A stretch of 64,000 bases of DNA from Ideonella_A sakaiensis_A (GCF_048320135.1 NZ_CP182947.1:3968001-4032000); one strand, 5' to 3'; shown: positions 1 to 8,969, numbered from the stretch's first letter. Numbers and translations are program-made. Notes: generated by a model from the letters alone, not told the origin.

Positions 1-613
1 GCAGTGGACTGCTTCGCATCAGTGACATGACACCGATCTGAAAATCGCTCGCCGCGAGAGGCGGTCGCGCCGGGAAGTGAGCCCGAAGCCGCGGATCCAC
101 GCGATACCGCTGGATCAATGCGCAGAACGGGCAATCCGAGCCAAAACGGGTTTCGGAGCCGAGCGTCGCAAGGTGTTCGCTGCCGCAGGCCGGGCAGCGA
201 ATGAGTTCCAGGCTGCGGCCACGAGACAGCCAGATGCCGTCAAGGTGCGAGGCCAGATCAAGCGCGCGGTCCAGATTGATCCGATACGGGGGATCGCAGA
301 CCTCGGTGTAATGCGAGTACGCACCCAGCAGTGCCTCCGACGCAGGAAAGCCGCCTTCTCTGAGGCGACGGTAGCTGGACATGACGACAGCAGCAGCTGC
401 CTGCTCAAGCACGGTCGTTCTGCGATGGAGCCAGTCGACCGAGCTCGGCGTTCTTCCCCTGGGCACCGTGCTTCGCGTCGGGTAGGCGAGGTGGCGGAAC
501 TCGGGCTGTGGCAGTCCGGAAAGTTGTTCGATCGTGGACAGGCGCGCGCCGAGGTCGACGCATCGCTTGGCGATTGACAACGCCTGGAGGCGACGGACCA
601 TCATGGCTGACAT
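1..613 (-). CDS. flhC: FlhC-family transcriptional activator (3' end cut by the window edge)
   Basis: At least 204 codons run leftward off the window. The start is the ATG at 613, preceded by GGGAGGA. A four-cysteine zinc site (CPAC near residues 140-143, CPFC near 161-164) closely matches the C137/C140/C157/C160 spacing known for Escherichia coli FlhC. FlhC binds DNA together with FlhD and activates sigma70 promoters; homologues called SetC occur on SXT/R391 elements, where they switch on conjugation genes. The flhD-like gene lies 22 bp upstream, so the two form one operon. No flagellar gene is seen nearby, which favours an element-borne regulator. The C-terminus is not visible. The family call is good; the target genes are unknown. 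Confidence 0.85.
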   Translation of the reverse strand, partial: MSAMMVRRLQALSIAKRCVDLGARLSTIEQLSGLPQPEFRHLAYPTRSTVPRGRTPSSVDWLHRRTTVLEQAAAAVVMSSYRRLREGGFPASEALLGAYSHYTEVCDPPYRINLDRALDLASHLDGIWLSRGRSLELIRCPACGSEHLATLGSETRFGSDCPFCALIQRYRVDPRLRAHFPARPPLAASDFQIGVMSLMRSSPL

Positions 614-635
614 CGAGTCCTCCCTTCAAGGCTTG

Positions 636-929
636 TTATCCTGCCGCGCGTTTGGTGGGTTGCACCACTGCGAACGGCCTGGCGACGGGCAGCGGCAGGG
701 CCAGGAGCGACACCAGGTCGCTGCGCGGTGGAAACAAGTTGACCTGGCCGACATTCGCCACGATGGCCATGATTTGGTGAGTGCCGAGAGTGAGGAAGCG
801 ATCAGCCTGCGCAGCGTCGAGCGCGAACCGGGCGCAGGTACGGACACGGTCCAGGTGCAGGGAGTCCCGGATGGTCAGCAGCATCGTCAGGTTGGTGAGC
901 TGAACATCCAGCAGGTGAACGTCACTCAT
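636..929 (-). CDS. flhD: FlhD-like transcriptional activator
   Basis: A 97-residue protein starting at an ATG with AAGGAGA seven bases upstream. It follows the FlhD pattern: an N-terminal segment (LLDVQLTNLTMLLTIRDSL), then FALDAAQADRFLTLGTHQIMAI, which corresponds to the FlhD stretch LGINEEMATTLAALTLPQMV. It is shorter than E. coli FlhD (about 116 residues) and diverges strongly at the C-terminus. FlhD is the partner of FlhC in a heterohexamer; gene order flhD-flhC is conserved here. On mobile elements the counterpart is SetD. The call rests on weak sequence likeness plus position next to the clearer flhC. Confidence 0.72.
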   Translation of the reverse strand: MSDVHLLDVQLTNLTMLLTIRDSLHLDRVRTCARFALDAAQADRFLTLGTHQIMAIVANVGQVNLFPPRSDLVSLLALPLPVARPFAVVQPTKRAAG

Positions 930-964
930 GGTCGGTCTCCTTGGGCGATTCGCCCGGCCGCTAT

Positions 965-984
965 TGGAGTGTCAATCGACTCCA
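965..984. promoter_or_regulatory. Inverted repeat upstream of the flhD-like gene
   Basis: TGGAGT and ACTCCA form perfect 6-bp arms around an 8-bp centre, 36 bp before the flhD-like start codon. This is a plausible operator or activator site for the flhDC-like operon. Nothing shows which protein would bind. Confidence 0.35.
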
Positions 985-1685
985 CATCGAATGACCGTGT
1001 GTTGCACAAAGCTTAAAGGTCTTCGTCTCGCCAATGCGGGTTGGCGAAGCTGCCATTCGCAAATGCGCTACGAAAACCCCGCGACTACCGCTTGATTTCG
1101 CGGGCGATTTGATTGGAGGCGGTTTGGTGGCCGGACTCAACGTCGCTGCCGGCGGCTGTCGGTGGAGACAGTGCGCGCGTGAGCCAATCTGGGTAGTGCT
1201 CACGGTTGGGTTGTGGTGCCGGGGGAAAATGTGTCGCTGCAATGCTTGCCTCTGAAGGACTTGTCCATCGTGAAGAAGGATTCGGAAAGGCGACTCTCAC
1301 GCCGAAGTGCGGTGGCTCATGCATGCACCCAGCGCCAGGCGATCCTTGCCTGTGAATGGCTTGCGACGGGACGAGCGTCGCAGCGCAGTTGTTAGCGCGC
1401 TTGGCGCTCATGGGCGTCGCTGCGCAGGGTGGTGCGAGCTGATGCGTTGAAGTCCGCTCGCGCCCTCGAACAGCCGAAAACTGCGGCATGGCACCCAGGC
1501 TGCTATCCCGCATTTTGAAAGAGCGCCGACCAAATCTGCAGTCGGCGCCACCACCGGCTCTTTCCCTTGATCGTGGGGGGAGCGGCCGAAAAGGCGTTGG
1601 ATTGGCAGCTACCCACCCCAAAGGGTGATGTTTCTTGTCGGCGGCTCGCTCTATTTGCGAGCATCAATTTGATGCGGAGGCGCAG
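985..1685. other. Intergenic stretch with no supported gene
   Basis: About 700 bases between the leftward flhDC-like operon and a rightward HTH gene. Open frames on both strands have no recognisable motif. A 37-codon frame from the ATG at 1242 is the only short candidate and lacks a convincing ribosome site. Promoters for both neighbours should lie here, but no consensus boxes stand out. Confidence 0.4.
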
Positions 1686-1961
1686 ATGACGACCAGCAGC
1701 TACCCAGGCGCAGTTCCGGCCGGATTCAGCGTCGACCGCCATGACGCAGACGAGTGCAGGCGTCTCCGGCTGGCTCATCACCTGACGAGCGAAGCCATGG
1801 CCGATGTGGCGATGTTGCCCGGCCGACGGGCCTGGATGGCGATTGAATCTGGGTACGAGCCCATCAGCGCCGAGTGCTGGAAGCTGTGCTTGCTGGTGCT
1901 GGATGAGCACCCGGACTACCGGTCCGCCGAATCAAGCGATCGTGTGTCCCGTCTGACCTGA
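1686..1961 (+). CDS. Small HTH-like (XRE-type) protein
   Basis: 91 residues. The ATG at 1686 is chosen because GGAGG lies seven bases upstream; an in-frame start at 1635 lacks this. Residues about 21-65 (ECRRLRLAHHLTSEAMADVA followed by LPGRRAWMAIESG) fit a lambda-repressor-like HTH: a helix-rich start, then a recognition-helix pattern ending in an E-SG-EPIS turn. Such proteins act as cytoplasmic DNA-binding regulators or antitoxins. It sits 19 bp upstream of a secreted beta-helix protein. No paired toxin is visible. Function is inferred from fold pattern only. Confidence 0.55.
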   Translation: MTTSSYPGAVPAGFSVDRHDADECRRLRLAHHLTSEAMADVAMLPGRRAWMAIESGYEPISAECWKLCLLVLDEHPDYRSAESSDRVSRLT

Positions 1962-1980
1962 TTTCAAGCAAGGAGTAAAG

Positions 1981-3018
1981 ATGAAATTTCGCCACGCTGT
2001 CGCCAGCCTGAGTGTATTGCTCGGGCTCTCGGTATCGATCGCCGCTTCAGCCCGGGATGTCCATGTACCTGGGGACTTCGCCACCATTCAGGGTGCGATC
2101 GACGCTTCTCCGTCGGGCAGTGAGATACGGGTTGGTCCGGGTCGGTATGTCGAAAATCTGGTGATCTTGAACAAGGCGATCACGATCAAATCGAGTCACG
2201 GATCCTCTCGGACTATCCTGGATGGCGGGTCGAAGTCGACCACCGTGTGGGCCCAGGGCACGGGCAAAGAGCGGGTGGTCGTTGCCGGGTTCAAGATCAC
2301 CAACGGCTTCAATTCTTTTGCCAACGACCCGAGCCCGACACCGGGGACGGGAGGCGGCGTGCGTGTTGAACTGGTGCGCGCGACGATTGAAGACAACGTG
2401 ATCACCGGCAATGTCGGGTGCATCGGCGCGGGCGTGTTCAGCCAGGAAGCCTCGATCGAGGTCCGGCGCAACCTGATCAGCGGCAACAGGCAAGATCAGA
2501 GCTGCGGCGGCTCGAATGGCGGCGGCATCTACATGAACGGGTCAACCCGGAAGGATTCTGTCATCGCGGACAACGTGGTCGAGTTTCACAAGATTGAAGG
2601 CTACGGGGGCGGTGTCGGAATCAACGGGGTGCGAGGTGTCACCATCTCCGGAAACACGATCCACCATAACTTGGCTTTCGACTACGGGGGTGGCATCCTT
2701 GTCAATGGATCGTCCGCAGACATTGTGCGCAATGTCATTGTGGACAACGCTACGGTGAGCCCCTTCAGTACCACCGGCGGCGGAGTGGCGCTCTTGGCAA
2801 TAGATCGGTGGAATGACATCAGCTTGTCTGAAAACCTGATCCAAGGCAACACCAGCGATTCCGCTCCCGGCGCGTGGCTGCTGGCGTACTACGACAAGGC
2901 GATCCGGGCCGACAGCAACTGGATTCTCGGCCGAGGGCCGGCGGCGTTGGTCCGATGTGATGCCGGTGAAGCTCGCCAAGAGCAATGTGATCTTGAACGT
3001 CGGAGGGCCGGAAATTGA
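1981..3018 (+). CDS. Secreted right-handed beta-helix protein, C-terminus probably frameshifted
   Basis: 345 residues with a signal peptide (MKFRHAVASLSVLLGLSVSI, cleavage near ASA-RD at residues 22-25) and AAGGAG upstream. The body has pectate-lyase-like repeats: the start VPGDFATIQGAIDASPSGSE and later runs such as VIADNVVEFH, VTISGNTIHH, VRNVIVDN, typical of the NosD/parallel-beta-helix superfamily. It is probably periplasmic or surface-exposed; no catalytic site was recognised. The last 25 or so residues (ALVRCDAGEARQEQ...) look unlike the rest, whereas the +1 frame from about 2935 reads on as KLAKSNVILNVGGPEIDGTC to a stop at 3037, which suits a beta-helix end. A single-base shift there is therefore likely. 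Confidence 0.7.
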   Translation: MKFRHAVASLSVLLGLSVSIAASARDVHVPGDFATIQGAIDASPSGSEIRVGPGRYVENLVILNKAITIKSSHGSSRTILDGGSKSTTVWAQGTGKERVVVAGFKITNGFNSFANDPSPTPGTGGGVRVELVRATIEDNVITGNVGCIGAGVFSQEASIEVRRNLISGNRQDQSCGGSNGGGIYMNGSTRKDSVIADNVVEFHKIEGYGGGVGINGVRGVTISGNTIHHNLAFDYGGGILVNGSSADIVRNVIVDNATVSPFSTTGGGVALLAIDRWNDISLSENLIQGNTSDSAPGAWLLAYYDKAIRADSNWILGRGPAALVRCDAGEARQEQCDLERRRAGN

Positions 3019-3120
3019 CGGCACGTGCATTCGTTGAGGTAACACCCACTGATTGCTACCGACCAGACCATCCGCCTGCGAACCCGCACATCAATTGGAG
3101 GGCTTTCATGCCTGCAATGA

Positions 3121-3572
3121 CACGGTGACCCGGCTGCTGTCATTCCAAATTCGGATGCCGACGCCCGGATCCGACCCTTCAGCGACATCCGCGGCCCCGA
3201 ATTCGTCACCCCGAAGCGGTCGTTCGGCTCCAAGCCCCATAGTTGCCCCGGGGATTGCGAGAAGTCCGCACGCATTCAACCGGACGATGAGGTCAAGGAC
3301 TTGGCCATCCGGAGGGAGCAACGCATTCGTCGCATTCGCGGCAGCCCGGGTAGGTTGATCACGGATCGTTTCTGACTTTCGGACAGCGCTGGGACGTCGA
3401 GATCTGCCACGCGCATTGGTTCGACGACCGCATCTTGGCACGCCGAACGCAGCAGGGTACTCAGTGCAGGGCAACTCCGGACGTCTGCTGGGCCTGGCCC
3501 TCGATCGAAGTCGATATCTATGCCAAGAGTGCAAGGACAGTCGCGAGGCGCCATTTGCCTTACCCTTCATAA
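3121..3572 (+). pseudogene. Possible decayed coding fragments in two frames
   Basis: Two overlapping stretches read like protein but sit in different frames and lack good starts. One (3121-3375) includes RPFSDIRGPEFVTPKRSFGS and DDEVKDLAIRREQRIRRIRG; the other (3354-3572) includes FGQRWDVEICHAHWFDDRIL and DVCWAWPSIEVDIYAKSA. A one-base shift near 3370 would join them. ATGs at 3108 and 3117 have GGAGG upstream but run into a stop at once. I do not recognise a family. The rest of 3038-3642 holds nothing else that I can support. Confidence 0.3.
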
Positions 3573-3642
3573 ATTTTGTGGATTGCACCAGCCCCTTGAC
3601 TAGATACGATGCGGTTCCGAATCCATTGAGACGGGAAGGTCA

Positions 3643-4620
3643 ATGGCAATCTCAGCCCCGCGAGCCCTGCTGCAAACGCTCGACCTGATCACCAAGGCTC
3701 CTGCTTCAGAAGTCGAGTCTCTGGGCGCTGTTCGAGCAGCGCACGCGAACCATCTGCGCACGCTCTCGAAAGGGAGAAACATCGTCGGCGTCGGTATCAG
3801 CGAGAAGACGATCGGCGACGAAACTGCCGGCGAACTCAGTCTATGCTTCTATGTAAAGAAAAAGGTGGCCTTGGCAAGCATTCGTGGGACGGCGATGATT
3901 CCGCCGTCGATCGCGCTATTGGGCTCCAAGGCGATATTGACGGATGTAAAGGAGATCGGTGAGATCAAGCTCCATCACGCTGTCGCCGACCCAAGGATCA
4001 ACAGCGGAGACAGCGTTTCGCACTTGAGGGATCCGGCGGGAACCCTGGGCGCCATCGTCAAGCGAGCCAATCTACTTTTTCTGCTGAGCAACTCGCACGT
4101 CATCGCGCTCAGTGGAAAGGCAAACATAAACGATCCCATTATCTCGCCTGGGACAACCGATGGAGGATCGCTCGCTAACACGATCGCGCGGTTGTCGAGC
4201 TTCGTACCGTTTGACCCGTTCGGCGACAACGAAGTGGACGCCGCGCTCGCCGAGATCGTGCCGGCAAAGCGCGCCCAGGTCGTCACTGGGGTTGCACAAG
4301 CCGCCTTGCCAATCCGGACTGGCCTAGCCCAGCGAGGCATGCTGGTGGCCAAGTTTGGTAAGTCGACGCTTCAGACGTCAGGCCAAGTGATGGACGTCAA
4401 CTTTCGGCTGACGCTTCGCTACCCACACAACCTGGGCAATCTATCGTTCGTCAACCAGGTGTTGTGCACTCACTTTGCGACCAATGGGGACTCAGGCTCC
4501 ATAGTGGTCGACACGACGACGGGGAGGGTAGTTGGGCTGCATTTCGCGGGCTCGGACACCGTCAGCGTCTTCAATCCCATCGGCCCGGTTATGTCTAAAC
4601 TGGGATTCACCTTTGCCTGA
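3643..4620 (+). CDS. Trypsin-like serine protease
   Basis: 325 residues starting at an ATG with GGGAAGG upstream. A chymotrypsin-fold triad can be read: His152 in LLSNSHVIAL, Asp199 in GDNEVDAALAEI, and Ser284 in TNGDSGSIVVD, followed by GRVVGLHFAG, the usual strand after the nucleophile. The first 110 residues form an extra N-terminal region (NIVGVGISEKTIGDE) seen in bacterial trypsin-like proteins that start with a VGxGxK-type segment. No signal peptide is evident, so a cytoplasmic location or unusual export is possible. A lipoprotein gene follows after 18 bp, which suggests an operon. The substrate is unknown. Confidence 0.78.
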   Translation: MAISAPRALLQTLDLITKAPASEVESLGAVRAAHANHLRTLSKGRNIVGVGISEKTIGDETAGELSLCFYVKKKVALASIRGTAMIPPSIALLGSKAILTDVKEIGEIKLHHAVADPRINSGDSVSHLRDPAGTLGAIVKRANLLFLLSNSHVIALSGKANINDPIISPGTTDGGSLANTIARLSSFVPFDPFGDNEVDAALAEIVPAKRAQVVTGVAQAALPIRTGLAQRGMLVAKFGKSTLQTSGQVMDVNFRLTLRYPHNLGNLSFVNQVLCTHFATNGDSGSIVVDTTTGRVVGLHFAGSDTVSVFNPIGPVMSKLGFTFA

Positions 4621-4638
4621 ACCAGGCTCGGAGGCATC

Positions 4639-5700
4639 ATGACTTATCGTTGCTCACCCATCGCGCTGATTGTTCTTTCGGCGCTGTCCGGCTGCACTAG
4701 CCTCACATCGGTCAAGAACCCAGCGAATTCAAATGATGGACTGGTGTACTTCTTGCCGAATCGGGACATCCTGATCACCGTGACGAGTACCAGTTCGAAA
4801 CTGGCGTCCATTACGGCGACAGCCTCGCCATCGTATGCAGACCGATCCAAGGCCTACGTGCTGTCCTACCACCGGCACCCCCTGGCAAAGAATTCCATCG
4901 ACGTCGAGATCAACGAAGCCGGCTTGCTGACCACCTCCAATGCGAATCAGACCGGAGACGCGGTGGCCGCGCTCGCCGGCCTCGGGCAGTTGGCAGGTTA
5001 CGTCAGGGGATTCGGCTTCGGAATCCAAAGCGATCAGGCGGCCGACAAGATGAATGCGACAGAGCTGAAGAAGGATTGCACCGTGGACGGCACCCATACC
5101 TTCATCATCCCGGTCACAACGAAGTCGCAGACGATCTGCGGCGATATCAGCGTCACGATCGAACCCTATGATGCGCCTTCCGCAGTCGGCAACGCAGCGG
5201 ATCCGGCCAAGAAGAGCGATGTCGAGTCAAACTACTCAACCGACAAAGCTGATCGTACGACCCATGCAGGCATCTTCTATCGCATGAACAGAGCCTATCG
5301 CGTCAGCATGGTGAGCAGTGGTGTCCTGCATGCGGAACAGATCGTCTTCTCGCCTTCTGGAACGCCAGAGTATTTTCTGCCGATTTCCCGGACGTTCTTT
5401 TCAAACAACGATGCCAAGATCGCGCTTGCAAATGGCGCCGGCGTTCCCTCGAAGTATGAACAGAATACCGATGGCGAAGTGGCGGCATTGCTCAAGTTGC
5501 CGGCCGTTATCCTTACGCCGTACTTCGAGGCCATCGGTTCCATCTTCACGGCACGTTCGAATCAGAACGCGAATCAGCAGACCGCTCTAAACAACGCCAC
5601 GAAACTGGAGCTAGCCAAGATCAAGTATCAATCATGCGTCAAAGCGATCGAGGCCAAAGATGCTGTCCTAATTTCCAGTCTACAGTGTGGCACACCATGA
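4639..5700 (+). CDS. Predicted lipoprotein of unknown function
   Basis: 353 residues with a lipobox (LSGC, Cys19) after a short hydrophobic stretch; GGAGG precedes the ATG. After lipidation at Cys19 it should be anchored in the inner or outer membrane. The mature part has no domain that I recognise: it has a Gly/Ala-rich stretch (AALAGLGQLAGYVRGFGFGI, about residues 110-130), two or three well-spaced Cys (KKDCTVD, QTICGD), and a C-terminal helical stretch rich in Asn and Lys. It lies directly downstream of the trypsin-like protease, so the two may act together, but that is only an inference from position. Confidence 0.7.
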   Translation: MTYRCSPIALIVLSALSGCTSLTSVKNPANSNDGLVYFLPNRDILITVTSTSSKLASITATASPSYADRSKAYVLSYHRHPLAKNSIDVEINEAGLLTTSNANQTGDAVAALAGLGQLAGYVRGFGFGIQSDQAADKMNATELKKDCTVDGTHTFIIPVTTKSQTICGDISVTIEPYDAPSAVGNAADPAKKSDVESNYSTDKADRTTHAGIFYRMNRAYRVSMVSSGVLHAEQIVFSPSGTPEYFLPISRTFFSNNDAKIALANGAGVPSKYEQNTDGEVAALLKLPAVILTPYFEAIGSIFTARSNQNANQQTALNNATKLELAKIKYQSCVKAIEAKDAVLISSLQCGTP

Positions 5701-6258
5701 TCGTGTGGCGACCGGCCTAGTGAAATCTGATCGTCGAGAGCTGACTGCGGGTGTCGTCACGGGATGCCTGCGCAAGTGCGTCGTCGACCGTCGGCTCAGG
5801 TGAGGATTCGCAATAGCGGGAGCTGACAGTCGTCGGGCCGCTGCTCCTGGGCGAGCAGAGCGCAATCAAGCAACCGGCAAGCGGACTCTCGTCAACGGCT
5901 CTGGCCAAGAACGGGTCCATGAGTGCGCAGGTCCAATGTCGGCTGACTGCCGGTTTGTCGCCACCGGGGCACAGGCGAACGGGTGAGTTGTCCAATGTCC
6001 GCTGCAGTGATTCGGAGGTGAATTCTTTTGCCCCAGCGATTGCCGAATTGCCTCGGCGAACGTCCAAAATCGGGATTGAAATCGGCGTTAGGGAGTAGAA
6101 GGGTCATGAATGCCATTGACTCTGCAGTGCTGTTGTCATTGCAATGTCAAGGGATGCAATGAGTCAGAGGATCGGAATTCTCTGCGGCGTCCGCGACTCA
6201 ATACATTCCTGTATCGACTATGCTCACGGCTCTCTGATTTTTGAAGGAGCCGTGAGTC
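5701..6258. other. Intergenic stretch with short repeats, no supported gene
   Basis: About 560 bases. The block GTCCAATGTC(G/C)GCTG occurs twice (near 5932 and 5991), inside sequence of the degenerate sort found between genes in many betaproteobacteria. Open frames on the reverse strand here show no domain. The end of the stretch should hold the hns-like promoter. Confidence 0.4.
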
Positions 6259-6627
6259 ATGGCCAGAAAAGAAACCTATGCGTCCATTCAGGCGCAGATT
6301 CAAAAGCTCACCAAGCAGGCCGAAGCCCTGCGTGCCCAGGAGACCAAGGGCGTGGTCGAGCGCATCAAAGTCGCCATCGACGCCTACGGTCTGACGGCCG
6401 AAGATCTCGGCCTGACAACAACCGAACCACCGCGCGCCGCGTCGGTGACGACGAAAGCTCCCAAGAAGGTGATCCCTTCCGTCAAGAAGAAGCGTGCTTC
6501 GGTGATCCGATACAAGGACACCAACGGGAACGCGTGGAGCGGCTTCGGCCCCAAGCCCCGTTGGTTGAGGGAAGCGTTGGCCGGCGGCGCCCCGATCGAA
6601 TCGTTTACGGCGACCCCTGACAACTGA
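6259..6627 (+). CDS. hns: H-NS-family nucleoid protein
   Basis: 122 residues. The N-terminal half is helical and coiled-coil-like (YASIQAQIQKLTKQAEALRA), as expected for H-NS oligomerisation. The C-terminus has the DNA-binding signature YKDTNGNAWSGFGPKPRWLR, the betaproteobacterial form of the H-NS AT-hook-like motif. A basic linker (KAPKKVIPSVKKKRAS) joins them. AAGGAG lies upstream of the ATG. Element-borne H-NS proteins usually silence or buffer horizontally acquired DNA. It stands alone, facing the leftward DUF932 gene across a strong hairpin. Confidence 0.9.
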   Translation: MARKETYASIQAQIQKLTKQAEALRAQETKGVVERIKVAIDAYGLTAEDLGLTTTEPPRAASVTTKAPKKVIPSVKKKRASVIRYKDTNGNAWSGFGPKPRWLREALAGGAPIESFTATPDN

Positions 6628-6682
6628 GCTGCCTGCACCGCATTCGGCTGCCGGCGACGCGGTACGCTGAACTCACGGGATC

Positions 6683-6713
6683 GGGCAAGGAACGGATCTC
6701 CCGTTCCTTGCCC
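6683..6713. terminator. Hairpin between convergent genes
   Basis: GGGCAAGGAACG and CGTTCCTTGCCC form a perfect 12-bp stem with a 7-base loop between the stop of the H-NS gene and the stop of the DUF932 gene. It lacks a long T-tract, but position and strength suggest a bidirectional terminator. Confidence 0.6.
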
Positions 6714-6725
6714 ATCACCCCACAC

Positions 6726-7790
6726 TCAACCTGCCACCAGTTCCGCCCACTCGGACCTGTTCAGCTCGATGAGCTTGCCACCCAGCGCTTCGAACTCGGT
6801 CGCCCGGTCGTAGTCCTCCACTTCCTGAGAGAAGTGCGTGACCGCATTGACCAATCCGTATCCGGAAAGGTCACCACCGGTGACCAGATGCCGAAGCACA
6901 CCCGACCGCTCGGAATCGTTCAGCGCGTAGCGTTGCGCCAGCACCTCCACGGTCTTTACCGGGTCGCCCGACAGCGGCATCCCTTGCGTGCGCTGCAATT
7001 TCTCGGTCGCCATCCTGAATGCCGTCTCCGAGACAGCAGCCTCCACGACATCCCGCACCCTCAGAAAAAACGCCTTGTCATCGGCGCACAGGGTATCGTC
7101 CTTGAAGACGGTGATGCCATCATCCTCGCCGCCGCCGACCGAACGCCCGACATGGGTCTTGCGCAGCGACCGATCCGAGACGATCAGCCCGTTGCTGCAG
7201 ACCAGCCTGTAGATCAACGGTTGCACGCTCAGCAGACCGTGCCCGACCTCCGAATTGGAGATCACGACGCCCGCCTGGACCACATCACCCGGCGCAATCT
7301 CCTGCCGCAACTGCGGTGTGACGCACTTCAGGTACATCTTGGTTTCGGTCAGCTCCATCGACTCGAAGCGAACCTCGGGCAGCCGTTGCAGCACCGGCAG
7401 CACGCTTTCGGCCAGGTCGAAGTTGTCGAGCCGACGATAACGCTCTGACAGCACCGCCCGGACCTTGCCGTCCAGCGTGCGGATCATGCGCCGTTCCTCA
7501 TCGCTTTGCAGCCAGGTGTTGACGTTGTGATCCAGCAGCACCGGTTGCTCCGAGCGCATGCGTTCGAAGTACGCGAACGGAATCTTCAGCTTCTCGGCCA
7601 GTTGCCGTCGCGCCAGCGCGGTGACGCCGTAGCGCACGGCACCGCCACCCTCCTGCACCACGAGCTGGGTGTGACCTTGGTCATCCGTGTCGTGTCGCAG
7701 CATCTGGGTCGGTACCACCAGGTCCTTCTTGCTGGCGAGTTGCCGCTCGAGTTCCTCGGCGAGTCCGACCAGTGAACGTCCATTCTTCAT
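6726..7790 (-). CDS. DUF932 (phage/plasmid-like) protein
   Basis: 354 residues; AGGAGA precedes the ATG. The pattern is that of DUF932: an early segment YGVTALARRQLAEKLKIPFAY, then LSERYRRLDNFDLAESVLPV, then PLIYRLVCSNGLIVSDRSLR, and a C-terminal region ending in a Leu-rich helix. DUF932 proteins are common on plasmids and integrative elements and are often linked to replication or defence loci, but the biochemical role is not settled. It is the last gene of a leftward run that includes the broken primase, with a hairpin-rich leader before it. Confidence 0.82.
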   Translation of the reverse strand: MKNGRSLVGLAEELERQLASKKDLVVPTQMLRHDTDDQGHTQLVVQEGGGAVRYGVTALARRQLAEKLKIPFAYFERMRSEQPVLLDHNVNTWLQSDEERRMIRTLDGKVRAVLSERYRRLDNFDLAESVLPVLQRLPEVRFESMELTETKMYLKCVTPQLRQEIAPGDVVQAGVVISNSEVGHGLLSVQPLIYRLVCSNGLIVSDRSLRKTHVGRSVGGGEDDGITVFKDDTLCADDKAFFLRVRDVVEAAVSETAFRMATEKLQRTQGMPLSGDPVKTVEVLAQRYALNDSERSGVLRHLVTGGDLSGYGLVNAVTHFSQEVEDYDRATEFEALGGKLIELNRSEWAELVAG

Positions 7791-7821
7791 CTCGATCTCC
7801 TATGGAAAAAAGTGGGAACGA

Positions 7822-7878
7822 GTCCCCTCGGGGACAGTCCCCAAGGGGTTGAAGTGCAGGTCGGACCATCCGACCTGC
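7822..7878 (-). promoter_or_regulatory. Hairpin-rich leader of the DUF932 gene
   Basis: Two hairpins lie between the primase remnant and DUF932: GTCCCC/GGGGAC (7822-7835) and a perfect 10-bp stem GCAGGTCGGA/TCCGACCTGC with a 3-base loop (7856-7878). Similar GC-rich palindromes precede other genes of this element. Confidence 0.45.
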
Positions 7879-7920
7879 GGTGAAAGCGCGACGTCTCGAT
7901 TGCTGTCGTCGCGCCAGTCT

Positions 7921-8759
7921 CTACATGCTTTCCTTGCGGGTTCGACGCAGCCAGACATCGGCCCAGTCCGCACCCGGCGTTCGCGGCAGGAACACCTGCA
8001 CCTGGCGTCCGGCTTCAGGCCCACGTTCCAGGCGCAGGCGCCGCGCGAGCGCGAACGCAAACGCCTGCCCCGCGAAATCGCCATCGCTGTCGTTGTCCGC
8101 GTAGATCTGGACCCGACGCACACCCGCTGGGAGAACGACCTTCTCCAGGTTGCCCGCACTGATCGCGGCCCAGACCGGTTTGCCGGTGGCCAGGTGCACC
8201 GCCAGAGCGGTCTCGATGCCTTCACACAGCGCGAGTTCGTCTGTTGGTTCAAACAGCCTGACGGCCGCACCGGCGATCCCGGCCGACAGCACCTTGCGGG
8301 CGTCGCGCGAGATCAGCTTGCTGCCATTCGACAGGTAAGTCCGATGCAGGGTCACCGGCGTGCCTGAGACATCCTGCACAGCAGCCAGCATGGCGGGATA
8401 GACCCCCACCTTGCGGTTTTTGCCAGCATCATCTCGCTCGTAATAGCCCAGCGCGTTGTGGACGCGCAAGGCCCTCGGATAACTCGTCAATGACAGTCCT
8501 CGACCCGCCAGGTACTTGGCCACGGCATCTGCTGCCGCGACCGGCCGGGCCTCGTCCCAGATCTGCTTGGCCAACTTCCTCATCCACGTCGCACCCGGCT
8601 CGCGTGAGCCGACCGTTGGCGGACTCGGTGAATGCCCGACGTTCTGCTCGACATCGTGAAGCGCGGTGTTGAAGTCGCACCCCTTGACCGCCTGCAGCAA
8701 CTTGAAGCCGCCGCCCGGGCCGCAGCCTCGACAGTGGTAGTTGCCTTCACCAAAGCGGT
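7921..8759 (-). pseudogene. Toprim/primase-like protein, C-terminal part cut off by IS21
   Basis: About 279 codons in frame with the N-terminal piece at 11400-11562. It begins DRFGEGNYHCRGCG, the second half of a primase zinc ribbon, and continues with a Toprim-like core: LALCEGIETALAVHLATG (the acidic E) and VQIYADNDSDGDFAGQAF (the DxD). Such proteins resemble plasmid and phage primases with a DUF7146-type Toprim domain. The IS insertion falls inside the zinc ribbon between the two CxxC halves. An ATG inside the IS end (8778) could start a truncated Toprim protein without the ribbon. Joining both pieces with one target copy gives exactly 333 codons and a stop. Confidence 0.85.
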
Positions 8760-8969
8760 CCGTGTTGGCCGGCGTCAACTATCCTGACCGCTCGACGACA
8801 ACTATCTTGGCCGGTGGAACGTGGGCGTAGTTGTCGTTGATCGGTGCCTTGGTTTTGGTTTTGTTGATCTCCTTCGTCGTCGAGCGGTGGGCAAGTCACG
8901 GACCCCGCAGGGGCTGTCCACAGGCTTGTCCTGTGGGCAGGTGACTTGTCCACCGCGGCTTCCCCGCGC

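Noticed and set aside
77..577. A 166-codon forward open frame at the left edge.
   Set aside because: Lies antisense to the FlhC-like gene with its zinc site; no supporting feature of its own.
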